NCBI RefSeq assembly: GCF_000282315.2
Contig: NZ_AKJN02000005.1
Location: 1 to 64,000, forward strand
Direction of reading: 5' to 3'
Source: Pseudomonas sp. GM41(2012)
GTDB lineage: Bacteria > Pseudomonadota > Gammaproteobacteria > Pseudomonadales > Pseudomonadaceae
Length of the DNA: 64,000 nucleotides
Shown here: piece after piece, positions 35,847-42,071 of the stretch
How positions within the stretch are numbered: the stretch's first letter is position 1
How the letters are laid out: each line of letters begins with the position of its first letter
Notes under the pieces: generated by a model
Database searches by the model: none
Told to the model about the DNA's origin: nothing
What the model saw: the letters and a program-made list of their open reading frames with translations, nothing else
Made by a program: the position numbers and the translations under genes

Positions 35847-36425
35847 ATGAAACTTCACGCACTGACCAAAGCCATTACCCTTGCGACCCTGCTGTCTGCC
35901 GCCAGTCTTAGCGCCATGGCTGCGGACATCCCGCTGTCTGCCGTTGTGGAGGCGGATCAGGTCACCACCAAAGTTGTCTCGGTCGATGCTGCCAAACATC
36001 AGGTCGTCCTGGAGGGGCCGGAAGGTCGTCAGGTCCATGTGCAATTGACCGACAAGGCCAAAAACCTCGGCAACTTGAAAGTCGGCGACCAAGTCGATGT
36101 CAAGGTTACCAGCGCTGTCGCCGCCTACCTCGACACCGATATCGACAAAGGCCTGCCAGGCAGCGTCGAACGCGCGGGCGAAGTCCGCGCAGCTCCCGGA
36201 AGCGACAACCCGGGCGGTGAAGCCTACCGTCAGGTGCAGGTCCAACTGAAAATCACCAAAATCGACGTGAAGAAAAACCAGATCACCTTCGAGAACCCCG
36301 CCGGCCAGTCCAAGACCGTTGACGTCGTCAGACCCGAAGTTCAAGCGAAATTGAAAGATCTGAAAGTTGGACAGAGTGTCGTTGTGACCTATACCGACAT
36401 ATTGACAGTGACCAGCAAGCACTGA
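35847..36425 (+). CDS. exported protein with two internal beta repeats
   Basis: 192 aa. Residues 1-25 are a signal peptide (A-M-A-A-D). The mature part holds two similar units: V-V-S-V-D-A-A-K-H-Q-V-V-L-E-G-P-E-G with L-K-V-G-D-Q-V-D-V-K-V, and I-T-K-I-D-V-K-K-N-Q-I-T-F-E-N-P-A-G with L-K-V-G-Q-S-V-V-V-T-Y. Each looks like an OB or S1-like small barrel. A periplasmic binding role is possible; I do not recognise a named family. ATG chosen for the signal peptide and AGGGAA upstream. Confidence 0.75.
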   Translation: MKLHALTKAITLATLLSAASLSAMAADIPLSAVVEADQVTTKVVSVDAAKHQVVLEGPEGRQVHVQLTDKAKNLGNLKVGDQVDVKVTSAVAAYLDTDIDKGLPGSVERAGEVRAAPGSDNPGGEAYRQVQVQLKITKIDVKKNQITFENPAGQSKTVDVVRPEVQAKLKDLKVGQSVVVTYTDILTVTSKH

Positions 36426-36773
36426 AGTTGAGCATTAGCTCTATATATTGATTGTTCTCGTACTACTTTTATGTATAAGAACAATCAGTTTTAATGGTCT
36501 AACTGGTGAGTTTGCTGGTCTGTGAAATGGTATTTGGGCCGACATTTAATCGAAAGTTGTTTCGATAAATTTCATGTTCATATACGCGGACATATTCGAA
36601 AACTTCAATTAAAATACTTCCCGTTCGCCCAGTGTCAGGGCTCTTTACCGGTGCATGGATTGCCAGGCCATTACACTGGGCGAACACCTTCTCGAAGTGC
36701 GGTACACCCCTGCAGCAATACGTTAAAATGCGCGGCATTTTGCAGATCAAGGAAGAAAACGGCTGCCGCCGTT
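36426..36773. other. AT-rich gene-free stretch with two inverted repeats
   Basis: TGATTGTTCT ... AGAACAATCA (about 36451-36489) follows the exported-protein gene and could stop its transcript. A 13-bp perfect inverted repeat, GTTCGCCCAGTGT at 36623-36635 and its complement at 36673-36685, flanks 37 nt upstream of vanW. No convincing gene lies here. Confidence 0.55.
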
Positions 36774-37595
36774 ATGACAAGGATGAAACCACTCTCCCTC
36801 TACCACCCGGCGCTCTACTGGCTCCGCGTGTGGCAAAAAAGACTGTTCCGCCAACTGGCTTGGCGCTTCTCCCGCAAGCAATACGCTGTTTCGGTGAACG
36901 CCGTCTCCCGATTGCCATTTCGCTACCTCAAGCACACCTCCAAACTGATCCGCAAACTCGGCAACTCCGATCTTGCTCTGCAACACAACAAAGTCATCAA
37001 CCTGAAACTGGCCGTTGCTTCGATCGACGGCGTCGTCATCCGTCCTGGCGAATATTTTTCATTTTGCCGCCTCGTGGGCCGGCCCACCCGCAAACGCGGT
37101 TATGTCGAAGGCATGGAGCTGTCATTTGGTGAAGCCCGCAGCGGCATCGGCGGCGGGATCTGCCAACTGAGCAACCTGATTCACTGGATGGCGATTCACT
37201 CGCCATTGGTCGTCGTTGAACGGTCGAACCACAGCTTCGATCCCTTTCCTGACGAAGGGCGAGTACTGCCATTCGGCTCCGGGGCGTCGATCTTTTACAA
37301 CTATATTGACCTGGTGCTGCATAACCCGACTGATCGCCATTTTCAGTTGAAGCTGAATGTTACCGAGCAACAGTTGGAAGGGGAGTTGTTATGCGATCAG
37401 GTGAGAGAGTTTCGGTATCACGTTTATCAACTTGGGCACCGGTTTGTGCGGGACGGTGGGCGAGTGTTTCGGGAGAACGAGATTTGGCGGGAGGTCAGGA
37501 GCAAGGGGCAGGAGAGTCAGGTGTTGAGGAGTGAGCGGCTTTATAAGAATCGGGTGGTGGTTAAGTATGAGGTTGAGGACAGTGTGCTGACTTGA
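36774..37595 (+). CDS. VanW-family protein
   Basis: 273 aa. VanW signature: F-S-F-C-R-L-V-G-R-P-T-R-K-R-G-Y near residue 95, then G-G-G-I-C-Q-L-S-N-L-I-H and S-F-D-P-F-P-D-E. VanW was named from vancomycin-resistance clusters, but its activity is unknown and it is widespread without them. No van genes are nearby, so resistance should not be inferred. The start is not well fixed: ATG 36774 and 36783 both lack an ideal RBS. Confidence 0.85.
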   Translation: MTRMKPLSLYHPALYWLRVWQKRLFRQLAWRFSRKQYAVSVNAVSRLPFRYLKHTSKLIRKLGNSDLALQHNKVINLKLAVASIDGVVIRPGEYFSFCRLVGRPTRKRGYVEGMELSFGEARSGIGGGICQLSNLIHWMAIHSPLVVVERSNHSFDPFPDEGRVLPFGSGASIFYNYIDLVLHNPTDRHFQLKLNVTEQQLEGELLCDQVREFRYHVYQLGHRFVRDGGRVFRENEIWREVRSKGQESQVLRSERLYKNRVVVKYEVEDSVLT

Positions 37596-37602
37596 AGTGC
37601 AT

Positions 37603-37634
37603 AAAACGGGCGATCATTAGATCGCCCGTTTTTA
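37603..37634. terminator. bidirectional terminator
   Basis: AAAACGGGCGAT / ATCGCCCGTTTT, perfect 12-bp stem with a CATTAG loop. A and T runs on both sides serve the convergent vanW and lipoprotein genes. Confidence 0.85.
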
Positions 37635-37701
37635 TATTTAACGCAAAGCCGTGCAAAAGCGCGCCATTGTCATAGAGGCATCGGCTTGAGATCTGCGCAG
37701 A

Positions 37702-38655
37702 TCATAAGTATTCGACATGGCTCAAACGATCCAGGCTGTCCCCTAAATAGAATGAAAACGGTCGTCCAAGCGCTTCACCTTTCTTGGCACATAATGCCTC
37801 CATCCCGCTTTGGTCTGTGCGACCCAGTTGACCCGGATGTATCGTCTGTTCTCCGATAGAGCCAAATTCAAGTGCAATCTGGTCGACCACCATCCACGTT
37901 CTGCGATTATCGCGAGTGGTAATAGACGTCGAGGGCAAAACGTTGACCAAGCCGCTGCGAATCGCATTCATCAGCGCTGGATCCTGAAAGCGCCAGTGAG
38001 CGCTCACTTTGGCGGGGCGTTCAGTAGTGGTCAGCAGCGTCAGGAACGCGTTTTCACGGGTCTTCGAATTCGGTTCATAAGCTGTGATTCGTAAGTCAGG
38101 GGCGGGTAAAAGATTGGCGGACAGCTGGCATTTAACCTCGTCCCCAATGCCATATTTAAAAGCGATCGCCATCTTTTGAAAGCCATCGCCCCAAATGCCT
38201 GCCAACTTGCTGGTGAGCTCGATGTTCGGTTGTATATCGAGAATGAAATCAACGGTTCTGGCCTGCTCCCGCTCAGGTACGTCACCCTTTTCTTCGGCGA
38301 GATCGAGACTTAATTTTCGCGAGCTGGCCTTGCGAGCCTGGATGACCTCATCAAATACCGCACGTAGCGTGTTGCGTTGATCGTCGCTGAGCGAACTATC
38401 GGCCAAGCGTAGCAGGATCAATTTGTCTTGATCTTGAACCCGCTCCAGCACCACCGCGTCGGGATCAATGCCACGCGCTGAAACGGCGTCGAAAATCAGT
38501 TTTTTGTATTTTTCATGGACCAGGGTATCGGTGTATTGAGGCCCGGAAGCGGGGTCCGAGCGTACCGTGTCCGGGAAGTGCAAGGTGGCGAAGTCTTCTT
38601 TGCAGCCGCTCAGCAACAAGGTCAATGTGAGCAAATAAAGTTTGGGGAAATTCAT
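37702..38655 (-). CDS. hypothetical lipoprotein
   Basis: 317 aa. Signal peptide with lipobox L-L-S-G-C (Cys18). The mature protein is mixed alpha/beta and polar, with no recognised domain. Two similar acidic helical parts precede a beta-rich C-terminal half (V-S-A-H-W-R-F-Q-D-P, then W-M-V-V-D-Q-I-A-L-E-F). It lies beside the T6SS island but on the chromosomal side of its AT-rich part; no link is shown. Confidence 0.75.
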   Translation of the reverse strand: MNFPKLYLLTLTLLLSGCKEDFATLHFPDTVRSDPASGPQYTDTLVHEKYKKLIFDAVSARGIDPDAVVLERVQDQDKLILLRLADSSLSDDQRNTLRAVFDEVIQARKASSRKLSLDLAEEKGDVPEREQARTVDFILDIQPNIELTSKLAGIWGDGFQKMAIAFKYGIGDEVKCQLSANLLPAPDLRITAYEPNSKTRENAFLTLLTTTERPAKVSAHWRFQDPALMNAIRSGLVNVLPSTSITTRDNRRTWMVVDQIALEFGSIGEQTIHPGQLGRTDQSGMEALCAKKGEALGRPFSFYLGDSLDRLSHVEYL

Positions 38656-38853
38656 GACTGTTCCGCTAACGGGTGTTGGTTAACGGTGACGTTGGTAATC
38701 AAGGGGTCATTCCTTTGGGGGGGTATCCGGTTTACTTGGTGCGGGTGGCAATGCCTGATGCCGGCGCAATTATGAATGCAGCGCCGGCTAAAAGGCGCTA
38801 TATGTCCGGGCGATAGAGGCTTTGACCAAATGTTTTTTTATGACAGTCCGTAC

Positions 38854-39459
38854 TTAATATCGACAGACACTGAGCGAGCCAACTTTTGCGCTCAACGTCA
38901 GGACAAATTCCTCTTCAGACGTGCACCGTGACGTTTCCAGAAAATCCAGAAACCATCCCACATCCAGCGCCGTGAACATCGCAAGCCACTCAGGTCTTTT
39001 CGCTTCGCCAGCCGATATTGCTGTCCCAGCCAGTCCATGACCCTTGCCTTCAAAAAACAAGAAATAAGCATCGTCGTAGCAGTAACCGATCAACTTGGGC
39101 CAATCAGAACTATGGGGCTGCTGCGGTACAAGATCCTTTTCCGCAATCACGTAGTAACTGCGGACTTTGTGAGGCTGTGGGGCAGGGCGGCTGTGAGAAA
39201 GCCAGATCCGGCATTGGGTTGCTTTGTCGGCGTCATCCATCCAGGCCGATTCTTTCTTGTCTAACTCAGTCATTGTCCCTCCCGCGTCTGCGCGATAAAA
39301 CATCAGCCAACCGTCTCGACCTTCGTTGACGATTAAATAGGTGCGCCCATGACCTTCGACGGTCAGCGACCAACAGCCGAAGTAAGCTCGTTGATCTGAG
39401 TAATCAGTGATGGTGAACCCTGCATGTTGAACAGCGTTTTGCAGATCGGGGTAAGGCAT
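38854..39459 (-). CDS. hypothetical protein at the distal end of the Rhs island (immunity-like setting)
   Basis: 201 aa, no signal peptide or membrane segment. AGGAG lies about 8 nt before the ATG. Trp/Tyr/Phe-rich stretches (R-A-Y-F-G-C-W-S-L-T-V-E-G, R-D-G-W-L-M-F-Y-R) and an acidic middle part resemble small cytoplasmic immunity proteins, but I recognise no named family. A short AT-poor gap separates it from the other orphan immunity genes. An immunity role is an inference from position only. Confidence 0.65.
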   Translation of the reverse strand: MPYPDLQNAVQHAGFTITDYSDQRAYFGCWSLTVEGHGRTYLIVNEGRDGWLMFYRADAGGTMTELDKKESAWMDDADKATQCRIWLSHSRPAPQPHKVRSYYVIAEKDLVPQQPHSSDWPKLIGYCYDDAYFLFFEGKGHGLAGTAISAGEAKRPEWLAMFTALDVGWFLDFLETSRCTSEEEFVLTLSAKVGSLSVCRY

Positions 39460-39591
39460 GCGGTGGACTCCTGTCCCGAGTGAAAGCGCTGGTTGAAGGG
39501 CCGTTTGGGTATGATGCTGACATCGGGGAGCAAAAATTCACTCATTTCATCGAAGGCCAGCAAGGTGTTTAAGTATGAAGAAAGGGCTCGG

Positions 39592-39942
39592 TTACTCGTA
39601 AAGTCCTTTAGATGAGTCCAGAGCGTTTAGCAGTTCCTCTTCAGATATTGAATACTGACTAAGGTTGTCTATATCTAAATCCCCCCATTCCTGTTCATCT
39701 TCGATTTCTAGGAGCAGCAGTGGAAGTTTCTTTTTATTGAAGAAGGTAATTATGTCGCGAATATCCTTGTCGCGCTCAACATGGTCATTTTGATAGAGGT
39801 CACACGTGTAAAAAAAACCTTTATCCCCCATGGTGAGCTTTTTTTGTGAACCAATCAGCGACATTTTAAATCGTTGGTGTAGGAATTTGGCCACTTCAAG
39901 GTCGCTAGTGGGGGCTGCAGAAGTAATACTTATCTTAGTCAT
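39592..39942 (-). CDS. probable orphan immunity protein
   Basis: 116 aa, acidic C-terminus (L-L-L-L-E-I-E-D-E-Q-E-W-G-D-L). It starts 3 nt after the stop of a start-less toxin tail (39946-40212), the arrangement of a toxin/immunity pair. AT-rich compared with the flanking genome. No known immunity family recognised. Confidence 0.7.
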   Translation of the reverse strand: MTKISITSAAPTSDLEVAKFLHQRFKMSLIGSQKKLTMGDKGFFYTCDLYQNDHVERDKDIRDIITFFNKKKLPLLLLEIEDEQEWGDLDIDNLSQYSISEEELLNALDSSKGLYE

Positions 39943-39945
39943 GGC

Positions 39946-40212
39946 TCAAAAATCCTCGGGTACCAATGGGTTAAGTAGTTTTCCTTTGGTCTCGTTTTGG
40001 AAGCTTCCACCGTGCCATCTATATAGATGCTCATCTATTGTTGCTGGATAGATGTTAAAAGCTTTGTCAGCCAGTGCATTGTACATATGATGACTTTCAA
40101 TAGTTTTGTCATCAGATTTCGGGTTTTTCATGATGTCATCGGCTTGCTCCGGAACTCCAATCCCTTGTGCCCGATTCACCTCCGGGACTGCATGACTTTT
40201 TTGCTGCTCCTC
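39946..40212 (-). pseudogene. orphan Rhs/polymorphic toxin C-terminal fragment 1
   Basis: The open frame runs directly after the TAG of the SMI1/KNR4 gene: E-E-Q-Q-K-S-H-A-V-P-E-V-N-R-A-Q-G-I-G and onward to L-V-P-E-D-F. It contains S-H-H-M-Y-N-A-L and L-Y-R-W-H-G-G-S, with His/Trp residues like those of small nuclease tips. There is no proper start: a GTG at 40179 is the only in-frame option with a GGAGGT-like sequence, and the peptide clearly continues upstream of it. This fits a toxin tail displaced from an rhs gene, followed 3 nt later by its immunity gene. The toxin family is not identified. Confidence 0.6.
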
Positions 40213-40641
40213 CTATTCACTCCACAAATTAACAAAATCATCAAAATTACTAGCAGCGAAATAAGTACTGCTTGAGTTCGGATCAAAAATCTCAACAGTA
40301 ATGGAGGATGTTTTGAAATTCAGGCAAACCAAGTAACCATCTGCATCCCTTGCTATAGGGACCATTTCTTTGGGAAGCCCTGGGGGTTTTCCTGCCCCTA
40401 AGTACCATGAGATGGTATACGGGGTCACATCAGGCGAGAACGAAAAAAACTCGCTTATGCAAGTCCCTTCGTCGCCATATGAAAATCCAGATACCTCTGG
40501 AGAGGCTTCGTCGGAATATGTGACCAAGTCCAAGTATGATTTTGGAAAGCTTACACCAAGTAGTTTTTTTACTGGGGAAATCGTAGTGCTATCAACTGAG
40601 GAACCTTGTTCAATCCCGAAAGAGCTCCAATCAAATTTCAT
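40213..40641 (-). CDS. SMI1/KNR4-family orphan immunity protein
   Basis: 142 aa. SMI1/KNR4 (SUKH) features: P-V-K-K-L-L-G-V-S-F-P-K-S-Y-L-D-L-V near residue 25-40, then W-Y-L-G-A-G-K-P-P-G-L-P-K-E-M-V-P-I-A and D-G-Y-L-V-C-L. SUKH proteins neutralise many polymorphic nuclease toxins. Its ATG overlaps the stop of the WHH toxin tail (ATGA), marking them as a displaced pair. Confidence 0.9.
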   Translation of the reverse strand: MKFDWSSFGIEQGSSVDSTTISPVKKLLGVSFPKSYLDLVTYSDEASPEVSGFSYGDEGTCISEFFSFSPDVTPYTISWYLGAGKPPGLPKEMVPIARDADGYLVCLNFKTSSITVEIFDPNSSSTYFAASNFDDFVNLWSE

Positions 40642-40835
40642 TTCAGACCCCCTTTGTTTCTAGGATGGAACAGCTTCTGCCAAAGAGTATTCCATTGAGG
40701 GTCTTTCGATTGTTCATGTTGATAGCACCTTACCAATTGGAGTGTATCCGTTCCTGGTACGTGATGCCATGTGACTTCTTTACCAAGGCTAATATCTTTG
40801 GCAGGTATCTTGTATTTCTCAGGGGCAGATTTATT
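40638..40835 (-). pseudogene. orphan WHH-type nuclease toxin tail (fragment 2)
   Basis: A 65-codon frame without any start codon, bounded upstream by an in-frame TAA (40836-40838) and ending in TGA that overlaps the SMI1/KNR4 start. It reads K-D-I-S-L-G-K-E-V-T-W-H-H-V-P-G and later D-P-Q-W-N-T-L-W-Q-K-L-F-H-P-R-N-K-G-G. T-W-H-H followed by a distal H-P and G-G fits the WHH/LHH branch of HNH/EndoVII nuclease toxins. The upstream Rhs part is missing. A GGGGCAGATTTATTTT motif lies at its broken end. Confidence 0.72.
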
Positions 40836-40873
40836 TTAGAGTCCAGAAATATGTCTGCCTATTCTCTGAGAGT

Positions 40874-41263
40874 TTAGTCTTGGTATTCAAAACTTCCTCG
40901 GTATGTAAATAGATTGTTTCTGATTTTAATGTTTTTGGGGGTGCCCGAGAAGGAGTAGTCGTAGATGGCGACAATGGTGTCTATAGGTGCTTCGGTCAGA
41001 GGGGTGTTTTTATTTTTCATGTCTGACGCAATGTCAAGGTCGTATGAGCACCCGTCAATTGCATCAATTAAAGAATTTGTTGGCTCGATTTTATCTGCTT
41101 CGACAGTGTCATCATCAACAAAACCAAGTGAGAAAGCCTCGCTGAACTCGGAGCCAAGATAGTCTCCGCCGTCAGAATACTCTGGGCTCATCACATCTCG
41201 AAGCGTAGACGGTTCCCAGTCGGTGTTCGCCGTCCAAATGGAAACGATTTTGTTCGAGCCCAT
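40874..41263 (-). CDS. Imm22-like orphan immunity protein
   Basis: 129 aa, acidic. The N-terminal pattern V-S-I-W-T-A-N, S-P-E-Y-S-D-G-G-D-Y-L-G-S-E-F-S-E-A-F matches the Imm22 family's V-x-x-W-x-x-N and S-x-F-x-x-x-F layout. GAGGAAA lies before the ATG. No cognate toxin fragment is visible directly upstream, only a REP-like hairpin, so its toxin tail seems lost. Confidence 0.7.
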   Translation of the reverse strand: MGSNKIVSIWTANTDWEPSTLRDVMSPEYSDGGDYLGSEFSEAFSLGFVDDDTVEADKIEPTNSLIDAIDGCSYDLDIASDMKNKNTPLTEAPIDTIVAIYDYSFSGTPKNIKIRNNLFTYRGSFEYQD

Positions 41264-41313
41264 TTTATTTCCTCAATTTTTAGTCCTGAAGGCAGAGCAT
41301 CGGCGCAGCGAAC

Positions 41314-41376
41314 AAAAGGGGACAGATTTATTTTCGTGGTTGCGTGGAAAATAGATATTTCCCCTTTTTTCTTTTT
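41314..41376. repeat. imperfect hairpin with AAAAGGGGACAGATTTATTT motif
   Basis: AAAAGGGGACAGATTTATTT pairs imperfectly with AAAATAGATATTTCCCCTTT across a 13-nt loop. A shortened copy, AGGGGCAGATTTATTTTAGA, lies at 40821-40840 where the WHH tail breaks off. Such ends accompany RAYT/REP-type and small mobile elements. The pair may mark recombination points. Confidence 0.6.
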
Positions 41377-41396
41377 TTTTTCTTAATTGTTTTGGC

Positions 41397-42059
41397 TTAG
41401 TCGCATTGAGTAAGAATATATACGTTGTTGTCGAAAGCCTTTGAGGGTTGGCCGAAAAAGTACGTTTCATTTTGATTGAAGAAGAAGTAATTTCTTTTTT
41501 TTCTGTCTTTTTCTCCGCCAAATATATTAATTTCTTTTTGTGGTGGGGCTGCGTCTGTAATGTCAAAAGTCTGGTCGCGTTTTACTTGGAGTAGAAAGTC
41601 GAGACTTTCACCTTCGTAAGTGGACGGAGCTTCGTCTTCAAGTATCCATTTTGGAGGTAGACCAGCCCAGCCAAAAATTTCTCCATTTTCTTGGGTGGAA
41701 AACTCTAGATATTGAAGTTTTATGCGAGAGGCTGTATTTAATGTTTGAGCTGTTTCTGTTTTAAATAAATATGTTTTGAAAAGCTTTTGATATGTTCTTA
41801 AAAAGCCGTTTGGAATAATTGCGTTCTTTAGGTCCGTACTAAGCATTTCGGGTATCGTGAAATTTTCATCGAATTCATCTGTAGCACTGAAAAAGCTAAA
41901 CGTGTAGCCGCTGAGCGCGTGCGTGGCAGGGAACTCAATGGTAAAAAAGAAAGTTAGTGGTACGTCGCTTTTACTTTTCGGCGCATCTACTCCTGATGGA
42001 AGTACAGGATTGCCACCAATGTACGAGTTTGTTTTGATATCTGTTTTGACTATAAACAT
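41397..42059 (-). CDS. DUF1963/YwqG-like immunity protein for the Rhs toxin
   Basis: 220 aa. Begins I-G-G-N-P-V-L-P-S-G-V-D-A-P-K, which matches the G-G-x-P-x-L-P-x-G start of DUF1963 (YwqG). Later G-W-A-G-L-P-P-K-W and F-F-F-N-Q-N-E-T-Y fit the same fold. It follows the rhs stop by 12 nt and is the obvious cognate immunity gene. AT content is much higher than in rhs itself, as usual for swapped tip/immunity modules. Confidence 0.75.
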   Translation of the reverse strand: MFIVKTDIKTNSYIGGNPVLPSGVDAPKSKSDVPLTFFFTIEFPATHALSGYTFSFFSATDEFDENFTIPEMLSTDLKNAIIPNGFLRTYQKLFKTYLFKTETAQTLNTASRIKLQYLEFSTQENGEIFGWAGLPPKWILEDEAPSTYEGESLDFLLQVKRDQTFDITDAAPPQKEINIFGGEKDRKKRNYFFFNQNETYFFGQPSKAFDNNVYILTQCD

Positions 42060-42071
42060 TGGTAGTGTCCT

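Noticed and set aside
36499..36750. 83-codon minus-strand frame in the vanW leader
   Set aside because: No RBS, no recognisable protein, overlaps the inverted repeat.
36774..37595. VanW as evidence for glycopeptide resistance
   Set aside because: No vanH/A/X or two-component genes nearby; VanW proteins are common in unrelated contexts.
41273..41566. 97-codon minus-strand frame between the two immunity genes
   Set aside because: Lys/Thr-rich frame across the hairpin and the 3' end of the DUF1963-like gene; no toxin motif could be recognised.
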